Made by a program: the position numbers and the translations under genes. Under the pieces are notes generated by a model, which saw only the letters and a program-made list of their open reading frames with translations, ran no database searches and was not told the origin of the DNA. Of a DNA stretch of 64,000 nucleotides, positions 22,724-34,639 are shown in pieces. How positions within the stretch are numbered: position 1 is the stretch's first letter; every line of letters starts with the position of its first letter. Source of the stretch: Undaria pinnatifida (taxonomy: Eukaryota; Sar; Phaeophyceae; Laminariales; Alariaceae); contig JABAKD010000008.1 in the NCBI GenBank assembly GCA_012845835.1, forward strand, positions 7,052,775 through 7,116,774, given 5' to 3'.

Positions 22724-24688
22724 GTGCCATCTTCGCCCGTTCCCTCTGTGTCGTCTCCAACACCTGAGTTCACCGATGGTGAGGGGCAGGGAGGGCAAGA
22801 TGTGGGGGACCTAGAGTCGGTGGGTCCTGAAGAGCAGGATACAGAGTCTGTAGGGCCGGGAGGGCAGGAGGCAGAGGCAGAGGCATCTCCTCCAGTTGCT
22901 CGTCGTCCGCGGCATGTAGCTGAGCTAGCTGATTTCAACAAGCCTGCGCGTGAGAATGATGAAATAAGAGAAGGTAGAACTCGCGCGCAAACCCGTGCAG
23001 TTAACCAGCAAAATGTATCTGGCCTTGTGGCCACTCTAGGGCCCGCCTGCGCAACAGAGATAATATATGCGCTGTTGGCGGAGCAAAGAGCAGGTGACGC
23101 AGTGGAATTGCCGAAAGAACTAGTGCAGGACGTAGAGTCTGAGCCTGATAGCTATCAAGAAGCCCGGCAATCGAAGTACGCCACGATTTGGGATGGAGCT
23201 ATGTCTGCAGAAGTTGAAGGCTTGATAAGGGCAGGAACGTTCACGTTAGCGGTAAAGATCCCAATATGCTGTAACGTGATAGATGCTAGATGGGTTTTCA
23301 AATGGAAAGCAGATGAAACAGGAAAGATAGTGAAGGCCAAGGCTAGGCTTGTCGCGAAGGGCTTCAGGCAGAAGTATGGTGTAGACTATCTTGAGACTTT
23401 CTCGCCTACTGCAAATCCTGCATCAATTCGATTGTTGGTAGCATTGGCGTGCAAGTATGATTTGGAATTACTCCACTGGGACATTGAGCAGGCGTTTGTT
23501 CAGTCGAAGTTGGATCACGAGGTGTTCATGAAGTTGCCTCCTGGCTGTGGTTCGATGTCAGGAAAGGTTGTCCGTCTGAACAAGAGTTTGTACGGGTTGA
23601 AGCAGGCATCTAGAACATTTTACAAGAGGCTAGTATCGGATCTAAAGAGGATTGGTTTCGAGCAGTCTCTGTGTGACCCCTGTGTGCTGCGTTTCATGAT
23701 GGGAGACGAGGTGATAGCGATGGTCGCGATTCACGTGGATGACATTCTGTATGCAGGAACTAAGAGTCTTGCCAAGGTGGTTGTAGAAGCTCTAGGCGAT
23801 TCTCTTCCTACGAAGAATTTGGGTGAGGTCAAGTTCTTTCTTGGTTGCGCATTTATTCGCGACCGCGAGGCTGGCACGACTGAGATTTCTCGGGAGAGTT
23901 ACATCAGGAGTGTGCTTGAGAGATTCAAAATTTGTCGCACCAGCCCGATCCCTGCTTCCCCTGCTAACGATAACAGGTCCGTGATGGAGGATGAGGAGGC
24001 AGGAGATGTGCCGTTCCGAGGGGTGGTGGGGTGCCTGATGTGGGTCGCCAATGGGACGAGGCTCGACATCTCGAATGCTGTGCGGGCGGTGGCGAGGCAC
24101 TCTCATGAGCCAAAGAAGAGAGACTGGAAGGCAGCTCAGAAGATTCTGAACTATCTTCTGGAAACGGCACATCTAACTCTGAAGTACAAGAGAGACGGTA
24201 CGGTTGATGACGTAGGCACGTTGGTGTACGTAGATGCAGACTTTGCCAGCAAGGCCACTGACCGTAGATCAGTTTCGGGAGCACTAGTTGTTGTGGCTGC
24301 CTGTCTCGTAGCTTGGCTTTCTTGGACGCAGAAATGCGTTTCGCAGTCGACTTCTGAGGCAGAGTATCTTGCGATGGGCGATGGTGTGAAGGAGTCTCTG
24401 TTTGTGAACGGAATGCTTCAGTTCTTGAGGCCTAGTGTCGCGCCTCGTAAAATTGACGTCCTTGAGGACAACGAGGGAGCGATTGCGCTTGCAGAGAATC
24501 CGCTTAGCTCGAGTAGGAGTAAGCACATCGACGTGAGGCACCACTTTCTTAGAAATCTGACCGAGGAGGGTGTGATCGAGATCACGCATGTTCCCAGCGA
24601 AAAACAACATGCGGACATCCTCACGAAGGCTCTGCCGAGAAGTATTTTTGAAGTTCACCGTGACTTTGCATTGGGCTCTAGGAAGTAG
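22724..24688 (+). pseudogene. copia reverse transcriptase and RNase H
   Basis: Contains the copia RT landmarks WVFKWKADETG, KARLVAKGF, YLETFSPTA, LNKSLYGLKQA and the catalytic HVDD (23732-23743, in place of the usual YVDD). RNase H follows with YVDADFAS, SEAEYLAMG, EDNEGAIALAENP and HIDVRHHFLR. This piece is open for 654 codons to TAG at 24686. It has no ATG at its left end and is one frame off the integrase ORF, with a further TAG at 22697, so it belongs to a broken polyprotein. Confidence 0.93.
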
Positions 24689-24759
24689 GAGTCTGAATTA
24701 TTTTTGTTTGTCATACTGCATGTTGTGGGTCTGGTAGATACAACAGCCCCTAGGGAGGG

Positions 24760-25269
24760 TGTTGGTGATAGCGGCAGTGTGTATCGGCCGAGCTGCTGTA
24801 GATCATCTGATTGGATAGTTTGAATATTGAATTGTCAATTATAGTAAGTTGATGCTGGATATTCTGGGAATACTCTTTGTGGTACTTCGGTAGGTTGTAC
24901 ACAAGTACGAGCTATACAATGGACCGTAGGTGTGTGTCGGTACATTGGTATGTGGTACATTGGACACTTATCCAGTAGGAAGGTTCAGGCATTGTTGCTG
25001 TAGGTCTGACTATCTGGCTATTGTCATGTTAGGGGTATTGTTTGTGGTACGGGCAACAACCCGAGGGTTTTGTGGCACGTCTGAAAGTACATTAGGCCGT
25101 GTTCAGTGTTATGCGTGATCGGGTAGTTGCATAGCGTGATCCTGAGGGTGAGGTTGTGCGCGCCCACGAGCGCCCCCACCCTGCTCACTCCACCTTGCCT
25201 ACCTGTCTCAGAAGGGTAATTTCTCAATAATACAACATCTTTTCCCCAGAAGCCACGAGTTTACCAACA
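24760..25269 (+). repeat. 3' LTR of the copia element (510 bp)
   Basis: Aligned with the 5' LTR, the differences are G/A at two early sites, a missing GT in the GTGTGTGTG run, A/G after TTGCTGTA, and C/T in the last 6 bases. It is preceded by AGGGAGGGT. Confidence 0.92.
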
Positions 25270-26975
25270 TTGGAGGTCCATTTCCCACCCCCAGCATTGT
25301 TCAGAGAGTCCCAGCCAACGCGTCTTGTATATCACCGAGATGACGCCACCGCGGGTCACGGATGAGTGGTCGTCGCTTGTATGTAGGCGGCCTTTATTTT
25401 TCAGCTCCTGGGTGTCCGAAACGAAGGAACGCTTGTGCGAAGGGTAACACGACAATAAGTCGGGTGACTGGGCCGGCGGCGGGCCGACAGTGGTGTAGCA
25501 CACCTCGGTATGGCACGTCGGCGCAAGCTGGCGTCCTCGCTTCCAGCCGGCATGCGAAAACCGCGCAACGGAATCAGTGAACTTCAGTTCATCAACGTCA
25601 TCAAGGGCGTCTAGTTTTGTAGGTGCAGTTGGCGTATCGCCAGAAGTGAACGGACGTCGTGATATAGGAGTCCCAATAGGCTCCGCGCGGTCACGGTCGG
25701 ACGGGATCAGTAGCGCGGAGACCAGAGGAGCGGCAGGAGCAGGGGTCGCGGCGGTCGACGGGGTCGGTCGCGGCCGTGGGACTCGCTGCGGGGTGTTGAC
25801 ACTCCGGGCAGATGATCGAGGGGCCCCGCCGGGCCCGAAACCATAATCTACAGCGGGGGTGCATTACCGGTTGCTGTCACTGTTCGTCGGCGCGTCGTCG
25901 ACGACGGAGGGGCTGGAGTGCCAAGCAAGGCAGAGACGGACACAGTCGAACCGATGGTCGCGGTGGAGCCCGTCTCCTGTGTAGAACTCCTTGATAGAGG
26001 AGTCGGCTGTGCGATGGGCGTCGCTGCAGCCAGGGCTTCTGCGGAGACCGTGCCGCCCTCGATGGGTATGGCAAAAACCGAAGCGAGAACGGTGTCAGCG
26101 GCAGGCGAAGTCGATCCGCGGCCGGTATAACCTTTGGCAGTGGCGACGGAGGCAGAAACACGAGCGACGAATCGCCCCGGGGGAGCAGAAAGGCCGTCAA
26201 TCCTTATACGTGGCTCGTGTGTGCGAAAATGTGAAATGTGTTGGAGGTGAGAGGGAGCCCACCCAAGACAACATGTTCAGTGCGGGGCACGAGACCACTC
26301 AAGGCAGTGATTTCGGCAAGGGGCACGAGTCCACCAAAGGCAGTGCTTGCGGTGCGGGGCACGAGTCCACCCAAAGCAGTGCTTTCGGTGCGGGGTATGA
26401 GTCCACCCAAAGCAGTGCTTTCGGCGCGGGGGCACGAGTCCACCCAAACCGACCCCTGGGATCGGCGAGGAGGGAGCGCGCAGCCCGCCGGTCCGTAGGA
26501 GGTAGATACCGCTATCTCCAACGGAATTGGGGCTTGTCAACCCCACGGGGTTGAAGCTTGTCAAGCCACTGCGGTCGTACTCCGTTGTAGGCTCTGGCAA
26601 GCGGGCCAGAAAAATCGGCGATGCCGTTGGCGCTGTCTTTGCGGTCCTCGAGTGTGCAGTCGAACGCGGTGACGAACTCAAGCTACCTCCGGACTCGTGC
26701 ATTGAGGGCCCCCACTTTGCCAATGCCCTGCTGTGCCTTGTGGCCGGAGGATATGCGGAACGTTGTTCCCCACAGTACCCTCGGAGGCGTTTGGGAGCCC
26801 AAACAATGCTGCCGGTCTCCGAATCTAGAGGAGTCCAGTGCCTCTCCGAGCCGAGCGTTGCTCGACTGATATACGCGATTTTCATAGTGAACGAAGCGTT
26901 GTCCATCGTCACAGTGCCCCCGACGAAAAAGGGGTCGTGTTTTGACAGCGCAAGGTAAGGGCCGCCTCCAGAAGC
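25270..26975. other. GC-rich region right of the copia element, origin unclear
   Basis: Base composition rises sharply after the LTR and open frames appear on both strands (up to 235 codons on -, 187 on +), but none shows a known domain. A possible reading is a decayed - strand ORF downstream of the NADAR fragment. The + strand frame contains a 12-residue repeat from the minisatellite at 26278-26450. I cannot assign a function. Confidence 0.4.
26278..26450. repeat. 36 bp minisatellite, about 5 units
   Basis: Units read GCACGAGTCCACCCAAAGC followed by AGTGCTTTCGGTGCGGG, with substitutions. The period is a multiple of 3, so it keeps frames open on both strands (GAGHESTQSSAF on +). Confidence 0.85.
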
Positions 26976-27169
26976 TATGTCCAAACCTTGACGGCTTTTA
27001 GTCGACCAACGCGTCCGAGAAATAGGTCGGAAACTCCGAAGGGGAACCTTTGCGAGCGCTGGCCGCTGTTAACGGCCCGGCCGCGGCGCGGACGAGATTT
27101 CTTGGTTCTTCCATTCGCAATGCAGGTGCTGAACCGACTAGGGGAGGCCGGGTACGCCGACCCGGGCTC

Positions 27170-27575
27170 GCTGTCGCGAATAGCTTCGCGAACGGCAGAA
27201 TGTGCCTCACCGAGCAAATTTTGCCTCTCCACTGGCATGGGTTGTTGGCCCTAGGATCATCCACCCGTGACCGATGCCCCACACTAGGTCCAGAGGGCTG
27301 GCTTCAGCCAGAAGCTTATTGTCAGAGCTCGAAGGGGGATTTTTCATGGCTGGATTCTGCGTGAATTTGGCGTAAGCGCCAGATAACACGGCGTTTTGCT
27401 TCTCCCTGTCCCCAACAGCGGAGTCGAAGGTGCGCACGCCTCGACCGATGCGTTTGTGTGTGCTTGGGTCAGGCGACGACATGATGAGCTCCACTGCTCG
27501 ATGGTCTTGAAAAAGACTGGCCTTTTCCGCCATCATCATATACTGCTCCGTGCAAGAATATGACACGTCGTCCAC
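27170..27575 (-). pseudogene. NADAR (YbiA/DUF1768) domain, frameshifted
   Basis: On the - strand, 27575-27280 encodes CTEQYMMMAEKASLF, MSSPDPSTHKRIGR, AYAKFTQNP and LAEASPLDLVWGIG, the conserved path of the NADAR domain. The domain then jumps frame twice: VDDPRANNPCQWRG lies in a second frame near 27270-27230, and RQNLLGEAHSAVREAIR in a third near 27232-27175. Two single-base indels explain this. NADAR proteins act on riboflavin-pathway intermediates or ADP-ribose-linked metabolites in bacteria and fungi (family knowledge). The frame opens at GTG with a TGA about 24 bp upstream, so the normal N-terminus is missing or lies in another exon. Confidence 0.75.
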
Positions 27576-27837
27576 GAAAAACGACGAAGGGGATCACGGT
27601 GAAAAATAGGATGGGGGCCGCCAGAACAACACCAATTTTTCTGTGGAGTATTAGAGAAAAGAGTCAAAAGCCGTGTTGGAATGTGGGCCTGCAATGACCT
27701 CGTCCGGGAACACCAAGCCTCGGCACGTTGAGCCTGCGGCGTCCTCTCGCGGGAACATCAGGCCTCAAGAGCAGCACGCTGAGCCGACGTGTCACGCCAC
27801 GATGCGTTACATCTCTATCGGCCGACCGTCGGTCCCG

Positions 27838-28200
27838 CCGTCGACGACATTTTTAGAAAAAATTAGTGGGGTATTAGTCCGTTTGACCACTAGCACAGGT
27901 TAACCAATAGCTTACCCAAACTAAGCCTCGTAGCTTACCCAAAATAAGCCTTACAACCCCCCCCCCCCCCGTGAAACGGCGGGATAGCAGGTCGGCCGGA
28001 TATACGAGCGGACCTGTCAATATCCAAGCGGTTTCATTTCCTGGGGATACCGGGGAGAGTATTTTTCAAGGTCGACATGGGGAAAGTCTGAAAAAGTATA
28101 TTATTGTGGATGGTGGGATTTGAACCCACCACCCAAAAACCCATGGTCTGTCGACGACGCCATTTGTTATGTTATTGGGGTGGGGACACGGAGTGTCCCC
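27838..28200. repeat. Dispersed repeat with tRNA-like boxes
   Basis: GTATTAGTCCGTTTGACCACT and GGTTAACCAATAGCTTACCC (27870-27925) recur at 52190-52245. GACGACGCCATTTGTTA (28155-28171) recurs at 52171-52187. On the - strand, 28171-28105 holds an A-box-like TGGCGTCGTCGA and a B-box GGGTTCAAATCCC within a perfect 7 bp T-arm stem. The remaining cloverleaf is poor, so it is likely a tRNA-derived SINE. Confidence 0.5.
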
Positions 28201-29180
28201 TGCAGGTCTGCCTATTGAGCAGGTCCTCGGTGAGTGCTCACTTTCGTAGCCGTACGTAGCAGAGAAGCAGCTTTCTTTTTTCCTGCAGAGCGCCGGAGAG
28301 CAACTGAGAGCCGAGGCGCATGCCTCGGTTTCATTTCCTGACTACCCTGAATAGATAACGCCAACATATCACACGAAAACGGCCGATTACCTATCAAAAA
28401 TCAGGTAATTTGCAGGCCTTTCGAGGCCGTACGTTATCACGAGTTATCACGAGTGACGCTACCCCCTGTTCCTTTGCGGTCGTGCTGTCGCTGGTAAAAT
28501 TTGCGTTTCGATCGCGAGGGAATGAATGGTCGGCTATGCTGCGCCACCAAAATTGCCTACTTACTACTACGTAAATAATTCCCCTACAATACGTGTGTGA
28601 GATGCACAGCCACTCGAGCGCGAGTGGCGCAAAACAAACCCGGCGATGAAACTGAGGGTACCTCCCCCCGCCCTATACCGTATCTGGTATAATTTTAGCC
28701 TTGTTCTGGGCGATCAGGTTATCTCAGATCCTCTGGTCTTGGGGGGGGTGGGGTATAGAAGGGTGCTCAAGTTAGGAAGGGATCTCTTGCTATCTTTGGT
28801 GTACCCCTGCCGCCTCTTGCATTTGGTGGGCGTGCTCTCTACCTGTGTGGGGTCGAACAGGCAGAACCGAGTGAAGTTGTGCGGCAACGTATTTTCAACA
28901 TCGGAAAGAATGCTGCGTGCGCGTCTGTCTGTCTAGCGACTCCTTGCATTGTGCCTGGTAGTTTGGGCACCCCATTTTCGTTCCCCAACCAAGCCGTGGT
29001 CGGTGCCGGAACCATCCGTTTTTTTTTTTTCTCGTCAATTATCCCCGTAAGGTTCACCCTTATTTTAATGCTGCTGTTGCAGAATGAGTCCCCCACTATT
29101 TCCGAATGGTTTAGCCCCAAAAACGTGGGTGTAGTGCAGCTCTGAAGAACCCATGGCAACTGCAAGTTTGATCCCACACC

Positions 29181-29540
29181 ACGCGTGCTACGATGGCGAG
29201 GAGGTAGCACTTTTTGGCAAAAATGATTTCTGAACGACGAGGCTCCTTACCCTATTATTATTGTTATTATTATTATGTTATTTTTGCCCTTCGGAAAGAG
29301 TCTCAGCGAGCAAAATCCCGGAAAAAATCCCAAAAGATTGACATCACTTGCTCAAGGTCTAAAGTCCCTGTATCACGAAAACGCCAGCATATAGTCAGTA
29401 CTACATACAGTAAGTAGTAAGTAAGTGGCCCCATTTAAACCCTTCTTCAAGTAGAGCCCCAAAATCCCTCCCTATGCTAACTTTAAGTAAAAATGTCCCA
29501 AAACAAGGGTTTCCAGAAGTGCAGGCGCTAAGGAATCACA
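29181..29540 (+). repeat. R5/R4 composite repeat
   Basis: It starts with the R5-type end GCGTGCTACGATGG..AGGTAGCACTTTTTGGC (29181), the same lead-in as 11326-11355. The R4-like segment CCCAAAATCCCTCCCTATGC lies at 29440-29540. The right inverted end was not found. Confidence 0.55.
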
Positions 29541-30719
29541 GTGCGTCAGGCCCCAAAGATTTAACCCTTACATAAGAGAATATAGCGTGTCGGGCCCCAA
29601 AAGTCCCTTATACAGAGCATTTCCTTATCCATGTTGGCCGTCTGAAACATCCTAAAATCTTCGACGTCTCATATAGTCACGTAATACCTGGTACCAGGTA
29701 GCACTTCGAGGGGAAAAACCAAAACCATGTGCATGCAACTCGAAGGGCAACTTCTCGCCTCCGCGATCATGACTCATCCTAAAATCTTCAACGTTTTCTC
29801 ATGTAATAAAGTCATGTAGCCTTGCCCGGAACCTGCAGGTTCGCGTTGGGTTGCTCGTATCTCAAGATTGCGAGCATCAGCCACGACAGAGTTTCCAACG
29901 CCGGGGACAACGAATTTTAGCTCCGGGCTCTCGGTGTGTGTGTTCTTACGCGAAAGGGATACTTTGATCCATCTACACCCTGACCAAAGCTACGGTGTAC
30001 GGGGTTAACTTCTGGGAGGATTTGTTTTGCAGTGGATAGGCGGGCCGCTCGCAAGAGTGATCCCCATGTATGTGCCCCTTTGCGGTCTTAGGCTTTCGCG
30101 CCCTTAAAATATGCTATGAGTAAATCTGCAGTGGAACGGTTAGCGTAGATGCATTTCGCCAAGCAGATCGCGCTCAAAGTCTTTTCATGGGTGAGAAATG
30201 GAGTCACTCGTGTGAGTGGCTCAAACCCGGTATTAAAAAGTGGGGTATGTTTTTATCATAATATTGTCAAAACATCCCGTAGCCTTGGTCTGCCAGCACA
30301 AAAACAGTGGTCATTCCAGGTCCTGCGCACTGTTTCTGCCGAAAGTGTGGTGCCCACACGGTAGCGCTGTGTGGCTTGGCTTTATCTCGGGAGATCCCCC
30401 CTGCTGGCGAGTTATCTTCCCTGATTCGTTTTCTGTTTCTCTCTTTTTTTCTTTCTTCCTTCCTTAATAATGTGTTTTTTTTCCTCGGATTTGCACGTTG
30501 TTTGGGATCGGTGGCATGCGGTGGTACATGTAATCGGTTTCAGCTGCGAGTCTTCACCGTATGTATGTACCAGTATGTGGGCCTGGTATATGCGTACTTC
30601 ACTGGCTTCCGATAAAATGTCGCTTTTATCTTTTCGTGGCGGATGTACCACTTGGTTCGCAGCTATGATATGATATGTACATGTACCATTTTTGCCATGT
30701 TTTCGTTTTGGCTTGGTGA

Positions 30720-30775
30720 TTTTCCACTCCAGAGTGTCTGGAGCCTATCGTGCCGCCACGGACTTGGTTATGCGA
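30720..30775 (+). repeat. R2 repeat copy
   Basis: CTCCAGAGTGTCTGGAGCCT followed by CCGCCACGGACTTG matches R2 with a few substitutions. Confidence 0.65.
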
Positions 30776-32201
30776 GTTATCGTGAGACCAACACAACAGC
30801 AGTCCGTCAACATCACCCCCACACCCTCGGTGGGTTCTCGTGGCGTGGTTTTTTAACACCTTTGGATGGGAGTTCCCAAAAGTAATGGACAAGGGCTCGC
30901 CCAATGTGTTTGAAATGCGTTTTTGGCCCACAGAGAGAGAAATTTCTTCACGAAATGCCTAGAATCTCTACCTTATCACCCTATCCCCTGTTTATGGTGT
31001 TTCGGGTCGAACGGCGTTGTGTTTAGACACAATAAACGGGTTTAAGGCAAGTTTTGAGGATCCAAACAGCCCTAAAGGCGCCTGCTTCGGGAAAAGGGCG
31101 TTAAGGCATATTGTAAGGCGCGCCTTAAAGTAAAGGATAAAGCCTAGCTGTCACCATGGGTGCTTATCGTTTCTGGAACAACGCTGAACGATTGCGAGCA
31201 AAGCGTCTCGATCAACAACAGCGCGATCGTGCCAAGGGGAAAAAAGGGTGGGGATTTAGATCGACGCTGGGGCTACTCCAGGCGATTCTGTGTCAGCAGA
31301 TGATCGGACCACCTTTCTTTATACTCCCCCGTCTCACCTGGCTGCCTAGAAGTTCACTTACTACGTGCTTGGTAAAGATTTAGCGATATCCCAGCGATAA
31401 CTCCCGTTTCTTTCGTTCTCCGGGACTTCCACCAGGCACAGCGACAGATTTGGCCAGGTTGCAAGATACCAGCAGCGTGATCAAACGTTGGGGACTCGGG
31501 TTAACAGATGACAGGTGATGCGGTTGTACATGCGTACGAGTGTGAACAGTGTCATGCACATGCACATGCACATGCATACAGTGGTTTCCCTTTTCACCTT
31601 TTCACGTTTGGATTTTCATTTGTTTTTCTCTGTCCATTGGGGGTGTTCAAAGACTGAACTTGTGAGGAACAGCTTCTAGTGCAACACCAGGTTTTTTTAC
31701 TGCGGGGGCTGGATATTCAACCGAATACCCTGTCTCCTGGGAAAGGCATTCTTCTTCTCACGCGAATGAAACCGTCCGCGTAATGAAACGTCCATCCCGA
31801 AACCCACAGAGATACCCTCCACTTCTCTGCGCCCGATGCGCCGCGGTTGATGCCACGACCCCCACCGTACCTTTTTTTGTTCCTGCCACTGACCGCCGTA
31901 ACAATTATGATCCTGTACTACTCCGCTAGCGGTAGTTATACGTTTCCCCCCAGAGTGTTACACCACTGTGATGGTGCTGTGCGGGATGCTTCGACAGTTG
32001 GACGTGTTAGGGGATTCGTGTGGTGGTTCCCTCGAGACTTCAGAGGAGAGAGGTGTTGAAAATACATGGAGATGGTTGTGACGACTGAGATGATGACGAG
32101 TGATTGCAGCATCGGCCACACGAAGCAGCGCAGTCAAAAGGAGTAAGTATTCAGATACGACAGTTGACCTCGGATTCTGCTTTCATTAGATACACAAAGC
32201 C

Positions 32202-33398
32202 GTGGGCGACCCATGGGCAACCCATGGGCCCGTGCTGCACTGTACCCGTGGGCGACACATGGGTGACCCATGCGCCAGTGCTGCAGAACTCATGGGGCGA
32301 CATATACCTATGAGCGACCCATGGGGCAACATAGTATCGTAAACCCATGGGCGACCCATGGACGATCTATGCGGAATCCGGGCGACCCATAGGTTTGTAG
32401 TGCTCGTCATACTGGCCCATAGATCGCCCGTGGGTCACCCACGGCCTTGTGCTGGTCCATGTGGGTCGCCAATGAGTTGCCCATGACTTTGTGAGATGGT
32501 TGGAGGTACCGGACCGCATGAGTCGCCCATGGGCCGCCCGTGGGTTCCCCGTGAACACTTGAAGGTAAGTGCTGGTCATAGGTCGCCCGTGAGTCACACG
32601 CGAGTTTGCAGTACAGGCCCACGAGCTTTTTGTATGGTGTTGCCCCATCATGGGTCATTCATGGGTTTATAGCTTTGGCCGGTGGGTCACCCATGCGCCG
32701 CCCATAATGGATCCCCCTACTTGAAATTGATGGTCATGAGTCGCCCGTGGGTCACACCTGAGGTTGCAGTATACCGGTCCACGAGTTCATACTGTAGGCC
32801 CTGGGATCGCTCATGGGTTGATGGCGTTGATCCATGGGTCGCCCATGGGCCGCCCATGGATCACCCATAGGAATGTACTTTTGTAGTGCTGTCGCATGGG
32901 TCACCCATTCCTTCAAAGTGCTGGGCCGTGTGTGTCCCATGAGCGTGTCAGAAGACGGCCAGGCAAGGGAAACGGGTTCAGCGATCAAGGGTGTCAAATC
33001 GATAGTTCCACACTCAAACCTAGTAGCTTGGCGTCAGTCAAGGTAAATCATTGGAAAATTGCCGTCGGTCGGGGGGTCAAAGTGCCGTTTCCTGACATAT
33101 TTACCCACATGAGTCGCTCACCCATATGGGTCGGTCACGGGAATAAAGTGCTAGCCCATGGGTCGCCCATGGGTCGCCCATGGGTCAACCATATATATGA
33201 CCTGATACTGGTGCTCTGGTCCGCGGAAATACAGGCCCATGGATCCTCCATGAGTTCCTGCCAGCAGTCCATGGGTCACCCATATTTTTGGGTCTCCCAT
33301 GTACATGTGGATCTCCTGAGCATCCTGTGAGTATCCCACCGGTGTGCCGTGGGTGTGACGTGGACATCCCGAGGGTATCCCCCCGTGGGTACCCATAG
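32202..33398. repeat. CCCATGGG-based degenerate repeat field (1.2 kb)
   Basis: Dozens of units built on CCCATGGG and the joiners GGGCGACCCATG or CATGGGTCGCCC are spread over 1.2 kb. Left of about 32400 the joiner reads GCGACCCAT; from about 32420 it reads ATGGGTCGCCC, so the array changes orientation. Unit spacing is irregular, with unique sequence between clusters (32960-33100). Open frames such as MGDPWATHGRPM are by-products. Confidence 0.85.
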
Positions 33399-33507
33399 CA
33401 GCAACTAGCTGATTTTTAGTGTACCCCTATTAATATTAAATAATGCTCATCATGAAAGTCACGCAAAATGTACTCCCATAGTCTACAGATGTTAAATAAT
33501 ATCTTTC

Positions 33508-33640
33508 GCGGGGGACGGGGGGGCTGTGGGGGGTGAGGACCGGAAGAATGTGGGGAAGAGGGGGGGAGGGGGGGACGAGGGGGGGCAGGGGGGTGGAGGG
33601 GCGGGGGGGGGGGGGGAAAGGGGGGGAGTTCACCACAACC
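33508..33640. repeat. G-rich tract
   Basis: The + strand is over 80% G across about 130 bp, with runs up to about 12 G. No gene is associated with it. Confidence 0.75.
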
Positions 33641-34639
33641 AAGAATGGAGGAGATAGATGCTGCAATCACCGCAGGTTCCCATACAGTCGTCGCGGATTT
33701 CCCCTCCCCTCTTCACTTTTGCCCCTCGCCACACCCCGCCCCCGCGCCCCTCCTGCAACTCCCAGCGCAAATCGGTTGGTGGGTTAGTCCGGGGAGGTGG
33801 GTGGGTGGGGCGTGGTATTGCCTGCAGCAACGCGAATTGTTAACGAATGCCGCATGCGCAAAACACACTATACACCACGACCGAACCGTGGATAACAGCA
33901 CCCCCCGCTGCTCCGCGTTCCGCCAATGGACGGCACCTAATCTGCTGCTGTTATAACGAGCTGAAACCACACACGAAAAAGGAAACCATTGCCACCCTCT
34001 ATCAGGCGAGCTCTCCTACCCTACGACTGTACTCGACTGAGCCTCCGTACACTAGGTCAGACCAACCAACGAAACAAATAAACGTGAGCAAACGCTATTA
34101 AACAAAGAAGATTTTTTTTTGCCCCCTTTTCTGTTTTGATATCGAATCCTCCCAACAGATCTTGGTAATAACATGCATTCATTCACACATGCTTCTCCGC
34201 CATGTGTACAGAAATACGGTAGTAGTAGTAGCAGTAGTAGCAAAAAGTAGCAGGTTGAGCCTATATCCACGGGCGGAGAGCAAGTGTACGTGCGGTTGTG
34301 TCGATACGATGTATGTGTACTTGTATACTGATGATACATGGATATGTAGTCTCTGCCCGTTCACCCCCACACATGCCGGATCAGACAGAAAGCAGTGGGC
34401 ATTTAGGATTTATTTGTTGGGTGGCGGTTACCGGGGGCGGGCTGCGAGGCTGTGGCGGCGGGGGTGGGGGGCGGCTGTGGTTGGCGCGTGGCGTGCTTGG
34501 CACGGACTCGTCGTGTACACGTTTGACATGCAACAGATCAGAAATCATCCCCAAGAGGAACACATTCATCATGTCTAGGCAAGTATGCCACATGCACGCG
34601 TGCTACTATTAATAGTATTAATACGAAGTAGTAGTACTA

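Larger units (their letters stand above)
18907..25269 (+). mobile_element. Ty1/copia LTR retrotransposon, defective
   Basis: The order LTR, gag with zinc knuckle, protease, integrase, reverse transcriptase, RNase H, LTR is the Ty1/copia arrangement (integrase before RT). The element is 6363 bp. LTRs begin TGTTGGTG and end TTACYAACA, and a purine-rich AGGGAGGGT (24752-24759) precedes the 3' LTR as polypurine tract. I count four substitutions and one 2 bp indel between the LTRs, so insertion was recent. The coding part nevertheless has a TAG (20275), a frameshift near 20520, a TGA (21408) and a frameshift near 22690. The bases beside the LTRs (AGAGC, TTGGA) do not form a target duplication. Confidence 0.93.
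28201..32200. other. Intergenic region, repeats only
   Basis: Contains an R5/R4 composite (29181-29540), a direct repeat CATCCTAAAATCTTC at 29649 and 29776, and an R2 copy at 30720-30775. Open frames at 28646-28936 and 31156-31383 have no recognisable domain or neighbours, and I do not call them genes. Confidence 0.5.

Noticed and set aside
19510-24688. Endogenous retrovirus
   Set aside because: Integrase precedes RT and no envelope-like frame exists; this is the Ty1/copia order.
26277-26984. 235-codon - strand protein downstream of the NADAR fragment
   Set aside because: No recognisable domain; its end is made of the 36 bp minisatellite and an equally long frame exists on the other strand.
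28155-28171. TGGCGTCGTCG on the - strand as a primer binding site next to an LTR
   Set aside because: No LTR pair was found at either copy (28171, 52187), and the sequence fits an A-box beside a B-box better.
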